Positions 42,059-49,452 of a DNA stretch of 51,161 bases are shown in pieces. Positions within the stretch are counted from its first letter, which is position 1. Every line of letters begins with the position of its first letter. The position numbers were made by a program, and so were the translations under genes. This DNA is from JBBSUQ01 sp964389755. Its GTDB lineage: Bacteria; Bacteroidota; Bacteroidia; Flavobacteriales_D; Crocinitomicaceae. The notes beneath the pieces were generated by a model. That model did not search any database and was not told the DNA's origin. It worked only from the letters and a program-made list of their open reading frames with translations. Where the stretch lies: assembly GCA_964389755.1 (NCBI GenBank), contig CAYMEW010000032.1:1-51161 (forward strand). The letters run 5' to 3'.

Positions 42059-43141
42059 ATGAAAAATACAGCTTTATCGCAAACCCATATTGAACTGGGT
42101 GCAAAAATGGTTCCCTTTGCCGGTTTTAATATGCCGGTTCAGTATGAAGGAGTAAATGCAGAGCACGAAACGGTACGCAACGCCGTGGGTGTATTCGATG
42201 TATCGCACATGGGCGAATTCCTGCTTACAGGTCCGGGTGCGCTGGACCTCATTCAGAAAATCTCGAGCAATGATGCTTCCACGCTCACGATTGGCCGTGC
42301 TCAATATAGCTGTATGCCGAATGGCAAGGGCGGTATCGTGGACGATTTGATCATTTACCGGATCAAAGAAGAACAATACCTGCTCGTTGTGAACGCTTCG
42401 AATATCGAAAAAGACTGGAACTGGATCAGTTCAAACAATACCTTTGACGTTGAAATGCGCAACCTGTCGGATGATTATTCGCTATTGGCAATCCAGGGAC
42501 CGAAAGCCGTGGAAGCGATGCAGTCACTCACTTCCGTGGATCTTTCAGCGATCAAATATTACCATTTCGAAGTAGCCGATTTTGCGGGTATTGACTATGT
42601 AATCATTTCGGCAACCGGGTACACCGGTAGCGGTGGTTTTGAGATATATTGCAAGAACAGTGAAGTTCAGCAGGTATGGGACAAGGTATTTGAAGCCGGG
42701 AAAGCGTACGGAATCAAGCCGATCGGGCTGGCAGCCCGCGACACCCTGCGCCTCGAAATGGGCTTTTGCCTCTACGGGAATGATATCGACGACACCACCT
42801 CACCGATCGAGGCCGGCCTTGGCTGGATCACGAAGTTCACGAAAGATTTTATTGATTCCGATTTCCTGAAGAAACAGAAAGAGGAAGGCGTTTCCCGTAA
42901 ACTGGTTGCTTTTGAGATGGTAGAGCGTGGAATTCCGCGCCATGATTACCGCATCCTCGATCAAAACGGGAATGCGATCGGAAAGGTAACTTCCGGAACG
43001 ATGAGCCCTTCCATGAAAGTGGGCATCGGCCTCGGATATGTGACCCTTGAGCATGCTGCTTTAGATACGGAGATCTTTATTGAAATTCGCGATAAAGGAG
43101 TGAAAGCAAAAGTGGTGAAGTTGCCTTTCTATAAGAAATAA
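42059..43141 (+). CDS. gcvT: Glycine cleavage system aminomethyltransferase (T protein)
   Basis: Transfers the methylene group from lipoyl-H protein to tetrahydrofolate, releasing ammonia. The 360 residues match the bacterial family. Family segments: Q-Y-E-G-V-x-A-E-H-E-T-V-R-N-A-V-G-V-F-D (about 29-48), D-V-S-H-M-G-E, D-D-L-I-I-Y-R, G-Y-T-G-S-G-G-F-E-I-Y and R-D-T-L-R-L-E-M-G. It stands alone: gcvH and gcvP are not in the window. It ends with a clear terminator before the repeat island. Confidence 0.95.
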   Translation: MKNTALSQTHIELGAKMVPFAGFNMPVQYEGVNAEHETVRNAVGVFDVSHMGEFLLTGPGALDLIQKISSNDASTLTIGRAQYSCMPNGKGGIVDDLIIYRIKEEQYLLVVNASNIEKDWNWISSNNTFDVEMRNLSDDYSLLAIQGPKAVEAMQSLTSVDLSAIKYYHFEVADFAGIDYVIISATGYTGSGGFEIYCKNSEVQQVWDKVFEAGKAYGIKPIGLAARDTLRLEMGFCLYGNDIDDTTSPIEAGLGWITKFTKDFIDSDFLKKQKEEGVSRKLVAFEMVERGIPRHDYRILDQNGNAIGKVTSGTMSPSMKVGIGLGYVTLEHAALDTEIFIEIRDKGVKAKVVKLPFYKK

Positions 43142-43165
43142 TTCATCACATGAGATTTTAAACAA

Positions 43166-43194
43166 GGCGGCTTCTGAATGGAGCCGTTTTTTTT
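43166..43194 (+). terminator. Rho-independent terminator of gcvT
   Basis: CGGCT (43168-43172) pairs with AGCCG (43182-43186), followed by eight T. The repeat-rich region begins directly after it with the palindrome GGGGCGCCCC. Confidence 0.75.
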
Positions 43195-44150
43195 GGGGCG
43201 CCCCCTGCAGAGCGTGCTAAATACATGGTGCATCGAAGTATTCGCCGGCACTACGGCTGTACCCAGAACTATTAGTCAGAACTACAGTTGTGCTTTGAAA
43301 GTGTTTGTAAGTATTAGGGCGTGTCCTGAAGTGTTCGTGAGAACTACTTCTGGGGACGGCCTTTTCGCTGTAGCGTCCTTGCGGCACTGTGGCTGAACGA
43401 TGTTCACCCCGGCGGGCTTCCGCTGGTCGCCGCCGGTTGCGAAAGTCAGCCCGACAGTCCCTCTGCGGCCGGCTGCCGCTTCTATGCCTCACGCGAAGGC
43501 GGTTTTGCCAATAACGCAAAATTCGTAATGCACTGTTCCTGAACAAGAATAGCCGTTTCTAACGGTTAACTCAGCGGCTTGAATCAGCGGATTTCAGGTA
43601 GATCGTTTGGTGCAGGTATTCGTGCGAACTATTGAACCACTTAAGTTGCTTTAATGAGCATAGCCTCTTACCCGGCACAGAGGCAGTTCTGCCAACAACT
43701 CAAAATTCGTAACGCACTCTTTCTGAACAAGAATAGCCGTTTCTAACGGTTAATTCGGCGGCTTGAATCGGCGGCATTTAGGTGGATGTATGATGCAGGT
43801 ATTTGTGCGAACTATTGAACCACCTAAGTTGCTTTGCTTCAAAGAGAATAGCCGTTTCGTAACGGTTCGCTTTGTGGTTCGGAATAATAGTTTTCATCCA
43901 AATGGTTTGATAGACACGCGCATAATTAAACCTTCTACGGTATTTTCCTTTAATGAGGATAGCCTCCTGCCTGGCGCTGAGGTGCGTTTGCCAATAACTC
44001 AAAAATTATAACACACTGTTCCTCAAAAAGAATAGCCGTTTCTAACGGTTCGCTCAGTAGCTTGGTTCGGTGTGAATTTTTTATGGAGTAACTTGTTTCA
44101 AATGCACTTTTTGCTTAACTTAAATAAGAGTTACTTCAAAATACCCTTTT
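43195..44150. repeat. Repeat and hairpin island between gcvT and the zinc-ribbon gene
   Basis: About 950 bases hold no convincing gene but many related short sequences. GAATAGCCGTT followed by AACGGTT, with a 3- or 4-base loop between CCGTT and AACGG, occurs at 43547, 43731, 43846 and 44030, with a degenerate copy at 44643. A larger block containing it recurs at about 43503-43590, 43684-43774 and 43985-44070. A second block opening GCAGGTATT recurs at 43614 and 43795. A 9-base-pair hairpin lies at about 43330-43355. A G+C-rich stretch at 43405-43500 is unlike its surroundings. Confidence 0.75.
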
Positions 44151-44648
44151 ATGACACACAAACTCTCTCCCGGACACAGCTGTCCCGTTTGCTCCGGTAC
44201 CGTGGTCGGACGCTCAGACAAGATCTATTGTTCTGTTCAGTGCAAAAACAAACATCACCGTGAATCCCGCAGACTCAACACTCCCTTAACACGCGAACAG
44301 AATCGAAAACTGCTACGCAACTTAACCCTGCTCGAAGGACTGATGCGCGAAGCGAAGTTCATGCACATTCACAAAGACGAACTCATCAAAAGAGGCTTTG
44401 ACCTGAACTCCGTTACCGGAGTAGAAATTCAGGGTACGCGTTACCGTTTGAAGTGCTATCACTTCTCGTACACCCTTTCGCCGGATGGCATTTTGCATGT
44501 CACAAGACACGTGAAAGTGCAGGAGAACCGGCCGGGCTTTTACGAGCGTTATGTCTGTGATCCGGTGCTCGGTGCATCCAGACCGACATCCTCACTGAGT
44601 CGCAGGGAAAGGAGGCAGCAAGAGCGAAAGTTCAGACAGCGGGAATAG
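44151..44648 (+). CDS. Bacteroidota zinc-ribbon protein of unknown function
   Basis: The 165-residue protein has an N-terminal zinc-ribbon, C-P-V-C and C-S-V-Q-C (residues 11-32), with G-R-S-D-K between, then a helical stretch L-T-R-E-Q-N-R-K-L-L-R-N, a K-D-E-L-I-K-R-G-F-D-L-N segment and a mixed C-terminal part ending in a basic R/E-rich tail. This matches from memory a common Bacteroidota family of short zinc-ribbon proteins with G-R-x-D-K-x-F/Y-C-S. No role is known. It is bordered on both sides by the hairpin family. Confidence 0.78.
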   Translation: MTHKLSPGHSCPVCSGTVVGRSDKIYCSVQCKNKHHRESRRLNTPLTREQNRKLLRNLTLLEGLMREAKFMHIHKDELIKRGFDLNSVTGVEIQGTRYRLKCYHFSYTLSPDGILHVTRHVKVQENRPGFYERYVCDPVLGASRPTSSLSRRERRQQERKFRQRE

Positions 44649-44829
44649 CCGATAGTCGTTTTTAACGGTTCGGAAATCCATCCGTGCCGCAGGCTGCCTG
44701 CTATCGATAGTTGAAGTAAGTTGCTTACATTTTGCTACTCAACAGTCCGCTCACTTAACGAGTACCGGCAGCGGCAAAAAAACGGCTAATAATTAACCTG
44801 GTCACATACATATTGCATGTTTGGTTAAT
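44649..44829. other. Intergenic gap with short inverted repeats
   Basis: The 181 bases start with the degenerate hairpin copy at 44643 and contain short inverted repeats such as GTAAG/CTTAC near 44717. AATTAACC (44791-44798) pairs with GGTTAATT (44823-44830), next to the stop of the dienelactone hydrolase gene. With the T-run beyond it on the minus strand, this may act as its terminator. No gene was seen. Confidence 0.4.
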
Positions 44830-45612
44830 TCACGAACCAAACACTTCCTCAAATAGCTGAAGCATGTCCTCCCACGAACGCTTATCCGCTTTCTGATTGT
44901 AGGCCGCACCTTTCGAATTGTCGTTCCCTGCATGCGGATCGGTAAAGGCGTGAACGGCTCCCGAATAATAGATCATCTGCCAGTCGGCATCCGCGTCCTT
45001 TAGTTCGCGCTGAATGGCAAGCTGTTCGTCGAGCGACTCGTAGGGATCGTCCGCTCCGTGGCAGATCAATACTTTCGGTTCGATGTGCGCTGCGGTTTTA
45101 TCCTGGTTGTTAGCCGAAAGTCCGCCGTGAAATGAAACAACGGCCTTCACCGGCATGTTGGCGCGAGCAGCTTCCAATGCTCCCGTTCCTCCGAAACAGT
45201 ACCCGATGATCACCAGTTGGTCCTTGTCCGCACCACTGCGCACCAGTTCATCAAGCGCCAGTTGAATGCGTTTGCGGTACAATACGCGGTCGTTTTTGAA
45301 AGAACCGGACTTCGCACCGGCTTCCTGCATGTTCTTTGGATAATTGCCTTCACCGTAGATGTCGGCTACAAAAGTGTGGTACCCCATGTCAGTAAGTTTC
45401 CGGGCAACTTCCTTCGAATGATCGTCAATACCCATCCATGCCGGAAGGATCAGGACACCCGCCTTTTTACCGGAATAGGCCGTCTTTTCCGGGATACCCG
45501 CAAAACCGTGCAGTTTCTGATTCCCGTCTGCATAATCGACGGGGTTAAGCGAAACAGCGGCATACATACCGAATGCCATGCAGCTGAAAAGTAAAAGTGA
45601 AAGGATCTTCAT
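44830..45612 (-). CDS. Exported dienelactone hydrolase-family protein
   Basis: The 260-residue protein has a signal peptide (cleavage near M-Y-A-A, about 16-19) and an alpha/beta-hydrolase fold. The nucleophile elbow G-Y-C-F-G-G (about 142-147) has cysteine as in dienelactone hydrolase. The acid is in G-A-D-D-P-Y and the histidine in G-A-V-H-A-F-T-D-P. The substrate is unknown; many members act on ester bonds. A 16-base tandem repeat lies just upstream of the ATG. Confidence 0.88.
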   Translation of the reverse strand: MKILSLLLFSCMAFGMYAAVSLNPVDYADGNQKLHGFAGIPEKTAYSGKKAGVLILPAWMGIDDHSKEVARKLTDMGYHTFVADIYGEGNYPKNMQEAGAKSGSFKNDRVLYRKRIQLALDELVRSGADKDQLVIIGYCFGGTGALEAARANMPVKAVVSFHGGLSANNQDKTAAHIEPKVLICHGADDPYESLDEQLAIQRELKDADADWQMIYYSGAVHAFTDPHAGNDNSKGAAYNQKADKRSWEDMLQLFEEVFGS

Positions 45613-45631
45613 CGTTTTGATTTTTTAAATT

Positions 45632-45677
45632 AATCCGGAGATTAAACAATCCGGAAATTAAACAATCCGGAAATGCG
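45632..45677. repeat. 16-base tandem repeat upstream of the hydrolase gene
   Basis: AATCCGGAGATTAAAC at 45632, AATCCGGAAATTAAAC at 45648, then a partial third copy from 45664. Each carries the palindrome TCCGGA at a constant 16-base spacing, as in an array of binding sites. Confidence 0.6.
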
Positions 45678-45686
45678 TTTGTGCTA

Positions 45687-46763
45687 CTAATCCTGCTGTT
45701 TGGGTTTAGCGCGTTCATACTGGACAGGCCATTGCGTATCGGTTCCGAGTGCGTGAGCCGCATGCAGCGGAAAGTACGGGTCCCGGAGAAACTCACGTGC
45801 CATGAATACAAGGTCGGCACGTTGTTCGGCAATCACAGACTCGGCTTCTTCGGGCGTGTTGATCAGCCCGACGGCACCCGTTGCCACACCCGCTTCGTGA
45901 CGTACCTTTTCGGCAAGAGGTGTTTGGTAAAGCGGGACCAGCGGGATGCGCACACCCGTGATGTTTCCGCCCGTCGAACAGTCGATGAGGTCGGCACCGG
46001 CAGATTTGAGTTGCTTGGCTAACTCCACGGAATCCTCGGCCTGCCAGCCGTTCTCAGTCCACTCCGTAGCCGAAATGCGCACGAAAAGCGGCATTTCGTC
46101 GGGAATCAGTGCGCGCAGGTCGGACGTAACTTCGAGTAAAAGCCGGCTGCGATTGATAAACGAACCGCCATATTCATCCGTGCGAAAGTTGCTGAGTGGA
46201 GAAAGGAATTCGTGTAACAGGTACCCGTGTGCCGCGTGGATCTCGATCACGTCGAAACCCGCTTCGATCGAACGCAGCGTGGCCACTTTGAAAGCTTCGC
46301 GGAAGTCGGTGATCTCGGCCAACGACATTTCCTGCGGTGTTTTATAGCTTTCACTGAAAGGCACCGCGCTCGGCGCAAGTGTTTGCCAGCCGCCATGCTC
46401 TTCGTCGAGGGCTTCGCCGCCCTTCCAGCTTACCTGCATACTTGCCTTTCTGCCTGCGTGTGCCAGCTGAATACCGGAAAGCGAACCGTTTGCGTGAATA
46501 AAATCGTTGATGCGTTTGAGGAACGGAATGTGTTCGTCTTTCCAGATGCCGAGATCGCCCGGGGTGATTCTTCCTTCTGGTGTAACGGCCGCGGCCTCTG
46601 AGATAATCAGTGCGGCACCTCCAATCGCACGACTGCCGAGATGCACCAGGTGCCAGTCGTTGGCAAAGCCGTCTTCACTCGAATACTGGCACATCGGTGA
46701 AACAACGATCCGGTTCTTGAAAGTAATTCCGCGGATTTTGAGTGCTGTGAATAATTCTGACAT
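45687..46763 (-). CDS. NADH:flavin oxidoreductase of the old yellow enzyme family (NamA/YqjM-like)
   Basis: The 358-residue FMN-dependent TIM barrel reduces activated C=C bonds or nitro groups with NAD(P)H. Features: N-R-I-V-V-S-P-M-C-Q-Y-S near residue 17, with the cysteine typical of the YqjM branch, I-Q-L-A-H-A-G-R-K, the E-I-H-A-A-H-G-Y-L-L-H-E-F-L-S-P segment with its substrate-binding histidines, and R-I-S-A-T-E-W. It follows DUF721 and recF with a gap of 19 bases, so it may be co-transcribed with them. Confidence 0.93.
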   Translation of the reverse strand: MSELFTALKIRGITFKNRIVVSPMCQYSSEDGFANDWHLVHLGSRAIGGAALIISEAAAVTPEGRITPGDLGIWKDEHIPFLKRINDFIHANGSLSGIQLAHAGRKASMQVSWKGGEALDEEHGGWQTLAPSAVPFSESYKTPQEMSLAEITDFREAFKVATLRSIEAGFDVIEIHAAHGYLLHEFLSPLSNFRTDEYGGSFINRSRLLLEVTSDLRALIPDEMPLFVRISATEWTENGWQAEDSVELAKQLKSAGADLIDCSTGGNITGVRIPLVPLYQTPLAEKVRHEAGVATGAVGLINTPEEAESVIAEQRADLVFMAREFLRDPYFPLHAAHALGTDTQWPVQYERAKPKQQD

Positions 46764-46782
46764 AAAATGACTTTGTTAAGGC

Positions 46783-47073
46783 TTACCCGAACCAGATATC
46801 CGTAATCAGCTCGTAACCCGCTTGTTGGTTTACACGCTGGATAATCACCGATTTGCCCATGAGCAATTCCTCCCGCATTACGGAAGAATCCAGTGTCAGG
46901 AAAAGCGTTTTGTTCTTAATATACAGTTCTTTGGTTCGGCGTGCCACGGCAACGCCCATCATTTCTTCCCAGGCATTGAGCACGTCGAGTTCCTTCATTT
47001 TACCGTCCAGCCTGTATGCTTTCAGGATCTTGTCGATAATTTCTCCGAGCGGAGCTTCGTTTGACTTCTTCAT
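46783..47073 (-). CDS. DUF721 domain protein
   Basis: The 96-residue protein has the family's W-E-E-M-M-G-V-A-V-A-R-R-T segment and the L-T-L-D-S-S-V-M-R-E-E-L end. DUF721 proteins resemble a DciA-type fold linked to replication in other bacteria; DciA loads the replicative helicase. It overlaps recF by four bases, which is the usual Bacteroidota gene order and fits a replication-related role. Confidence 0.88.
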   Translation of the reverse strand: MKKSNEAPLGEIIDKILKAYRLDGKMKELDVLNAWEEMMGVAVARRTKELYIKNKTLFLTLDSSVMREELLMGKSVIIQRVNQQAGYELITDIWFG

Positions 47074-48188
47074 AGTTCTTCCGTCGCTTTTTCGGGTTCT
47101 TCGATGGCTTCGATCGGGAAGATCTGTACCGGCACGTTGATCGTGTCGAATATTTCCCGGACGCGCGAACCGTTCGTATCGGTTACGAGTACCTGCCCGA
47201 AGTTACTGCGAGATACCAGTTCCATGAGCTTTCCCACACGCTGGTCATCCAGCTTATCGAAAATATCGTCGAGCATCAGTACGGGGTTCACGTTCAGGTG
47301 CCGTTTGAGCCATTCGTATTGAGCCAGTTTCAGAGCGATCAGGAAACTCTTTTGCTGTCCCTGCGAACCGAATTTCTTCACCGGGTGCCCCTTGATCGTA
47401 AACAGCAGGTCGTCCTTATGGATACCTGCGTTTGAGTATTGGGTAAAAGTATCCTTCCTTTGATAATCGCGCAAAAGCTGGGGGAAATCCGTTTCATTCA
47501 GTTGCGAACGGTACTCGAGGTGAACTTCTTCCGCTTCCTCACCGATAAAATTGTAATTGCGTTGAAATACCGGGATGAATTCCTCCAGAAAAGCTTTGCG
47601 CTCCCGGAAGATCGCCGTGCCCAGTTCTGCCATTTGCTCGTTCCAGATATCAATCGATTCCTGTTCGAAGAAACCGCGTTCGTACATGTTCTTTAGCAGG
47701 GCATTGCGTTGCTCGAGGATCTTACCATAACGTTGCAGGTCGTCCAGGTAACGCCGGTTGAACTGGGAAATGATGCCGTCCATCCACTTGCGACGAAGTT
47801 CACTGCCCTCGGAGATCAGGTCGCGGTCGTAGGGGGAGATCATCACTGCCGGAAACTGACCGATGTGGTCGGCAAGCCGTTCGTATTCCGCCTGGTTGCG
47901 TTTGAAGACTTTTTTAGTACCCGCCTTTACGGCACAGTGGATCAGGACTGATTCGTCATTGCGAAACCACTTTCCGCGCACGACGAAAAAATTTTCCCCG
48001 AAACGGATGTTCTGACGGTCTACCGCGTTCAGGTATGATTTACACATGCTCAGGTAATGCACCGCATCCAGGATATTTGTCTTGCCACTTCCGTTCTTTC
48101 CTGAAAAGCAATTGATCCCCGGAGACAGTTCCAGTTCCAGTTCCCTGTGATTCTTGAAATTGTGCAGCTGCAGGTACTCCAAATGCAT
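47070..48188 (-). CDS. recF: DNA replication and repair protein RecF
   Basis: ABC-type SMC-like ATPase that binds DNA gaps and helps load RecA. From the ATG at 48188 it is 372 residues. The Walker A G-K-N-G-S-G-K-T is at 30-37. The C-terminal half has the K-F-G-S-Q-G-Q-Q-K-S-F signature and the Walker B L-M-L-D-D-I-F-D-K-L-D. The longer frame to 48239 includes the promoter box at 48193-48200. That box lies four bases before this ATG, so the transcript is leaderless or nearly so. Confidence 0.95.
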   Translation of the reverse strand: MHLEYLQLHNFKNHRELELELSPGINCFSGKNGSGKTNILDAVHYLSMCKSYLNAVDRQNIRFGENFFVVRGKWFRNDESVLIHCAVKAGTKKVFKRNQAEYERLADHIGQFPAVMISPYDRDLISEGSELRRKWMDGIISQFNRRYLDDLQRYGKILEQRNALLKNMYERGFFEQESIDIWNEQMAELGTAIFRERKAFLEEFIPVFQRNYNFIGEEAEEVHLEYRSQLNETDFPQLLRDYQRKDTFTQYSNAGIHKDDLLFTIKGHPVKKFGSQGQQKSFLIALKLAQYEWLKRHLNVNPVLMLDDIFDKLDDQRVGKLMELVSRSNFGQVLVTDTNGSRVREIFDTINVPVQIFPIEAIEEPEKATEEL

Positions 48189-48192
48189 ATTA

Positions 48193-48200
48193 CAAAGATA
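48193..48200 (-). promoter_or_regulatory. -7 promoter element (TATCTTTG) of recF
   Basis: Exact TAnnTTTG on the minus strand with its last base four bases from the ATG. Confidence 0.55.
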
Positions 48201-48282
48201 ACAATCTGCACCGCCCCGAAGCATATCCTTCTTCAACATTCTTACTGTTGATAAAATCCCTGCGTTTAATCGAAAAAAAAAC

Positions 48283-48290
48283 TATTTTTG
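48283..48290 (+). promoter_or_regulatory. -7 promoter element (TATTTTTG) of the TPR-ribH-glmM unit
   Basis: Exact TAnnTTTG, 21 bases before the ATG at 48312. It overlaps the TTG start (48288) of the longer frame, which is therefore not used. Confidence 0.5.
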
Positions 48291-48311
48291 CAATCGCTAA
48301 TTACGAAAGAA

Positions 48312-48947
48312 ATGATAGACAATTTATCAGGTCAGGAGATCAAAGATCAGTTTAAATCGAACAAAACACTTAAGATCGTGACGTACCTCGTCGGAGGACT
48401 TGCCGTACTCGCACTCGGTTATTTTGTATACAAACAGTTTATCTGGAATCCGGCTAACGAGAAGTCCATGGAGACCAATTACGTCGCCCTGAACTACGTT
48501 TCAATGGATTCTACCGATATGGCGATCGACGAACTCAATGCACACGTTAAGAAATACGACGGCAAAACAGGCGGGGAAGTTTCCCAGTTCGTACTCGGAC
48601 GTCAGCTCATGGAAAAAGGAGAGTTTAAAAAAGCGATCGATGAACTCGAATCGGTTGACCTCAACGATACCTATGTGAAAGCAATGGCAATCGGTTTACA
48701 GGGCGACTGCTACAGCGAACTGAAGAACTACGCGAAAGCACAGGACCTTTACGCAAAAGCAGCCGAAACAAACCCGAATGAAATGACTTCGCCGATGTAC
48801 CTCTTTAAAGCCGGACTCTGTGCCGAGCAAAATAAGAAATACAGCGAGGCGGCAGACTTCTACAAAAAGATCCGTGATAACTACCTGAACTTCTCACAGC
48901 AGAAACGAATTGAAAAATATATAGCGCGAACAGAGAACAGAAAATAA
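48312..48947 (+). CDS. Membrane-anchored TPR protein (YfgM-like)
   Basis: From the ATG at 48312 the protein is 211 residues. A charged N-terminal segment is followed by one transmembrane helix (about 24-45, T-Y-L-V-G-G-L-A-V-L-A-L-G-Y-F) and a periplasmic part with about four TPR units ending in K-K-Y-S-E-A-A-D-F-Y-K-K-I. This layout matches YfgM-like proteins, which associate with the secretion translocon and chaperones. The ribH gene starts one base after its stop. Confidence 0.85.
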   Translation: MIDNLSGQEIKDQFKSNKTLKIVTYLVGGLAVLALGYFVYKQFIWNPANEKSMETNYVALNYVSMDSTDMAIDELNAHVKKYDGKTGGEVSQFVLGRQLMEKGEFKKAIDELESVDLNDTYVKAMAIGLQGDCYSELKNYAKAQDLYAKAAETNPNEMTSPMYLFKAGLCAEQNKKYSEAADFYKKIRDNYLNFSQQKRIEKYIARTENRK

Positions 48948-48948
48948 A

Positions 48949-49440
48949 ATGGCTACAGCAGCAAAAAATCTTTCTGAATACGATAAAGACCTTGTTCCAA
49001 ACGGTGCCGATTTTAAGATCGGCATTGTTGTTTCTGAATGGAACGGCGACATTACCGAAAAACTCCTGGACGGGGCCCGCGAAGCATTGCGCGCCAATGG
49101 AGTGGAGGAACACAACATCGTTGTGCGTTACGTGCCGGGCGCATTTGAACTGCCCCTGGGAGCACAATACATGGTCAAGTACACGGACTTCGACGGGATC
49201 ATTGCGATCGGTGTCGTTATTCGCGGAGAAACAAGCCATTTTGATTACGTCTGCCAGGGAACCACGCAGGGAATTATGAATGTAAACCTGCAGTTCGAAG
49301 TCCCGGTAGCCTTTTGCGTACTGACAGATAACAATCGCCAGCAGTCCCTCGACCGCTCCGGTGGAAAGCACGGCAACAAAGGAACCGAATGTGCGGTGGC
49401 CTGTCTGAAAATGATCGCTCTCAAACGTTCGCTGCTCTAA
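48949..49440 (+). CDS. ribH: 6,7-dimethyl-8-ribityllumazine synthase
   Basis: Penultimate step of riboflavin synthesis: it joins the ribityl-diaminouracil with dihydroxybutanone phosphate. The 163 residues are normal length. Family motifs: I-G-I-V-V-S-E-W-N (about 25-33), V-P-G-A-F-E-L-P, G-V-V-I-R-G-E-T-S-H-F-D-Y-V and F-C-V-L-T. It is the middle gene of a three-gene unit and lies 12 bases before glmM. Confidence 0.96.
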   Translation: MATAAKNLSEYDKDLVPNGADFKIGIVVSEWNGDITEKLLDGAREALRANGVEEHNIVVRYVPGAFELPLGAQYMVKYTDFDGIIAIGVVIRGETSHFDYVCQGTTQGIMNVNLQFEVPVAFCVLTDNNRQQSLDRSGGKHGNKGTECAVACLKMIALKRSLL

Positions 49441-49452
49441 AAGAACCTTGTT

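Noticed and set aside
43178..43396. 72-residue frame after gcvT
   Set aside because: Lies in the repeat island, starts within the gcvT terminator region, and has a Ser/Thr/Val pattern from repeated hairpin DNA.
43195..44150. Integron attC cassette array
   Set aside because: GTTAAC-like motifs occur, but core sites with proper spacing, an integrase gene and cassette genes are absent.
43195..44648. Retron or diversity-generating retroelement
   Set aside because: No reverse transcriptase or variable/template repeat pair in the window.
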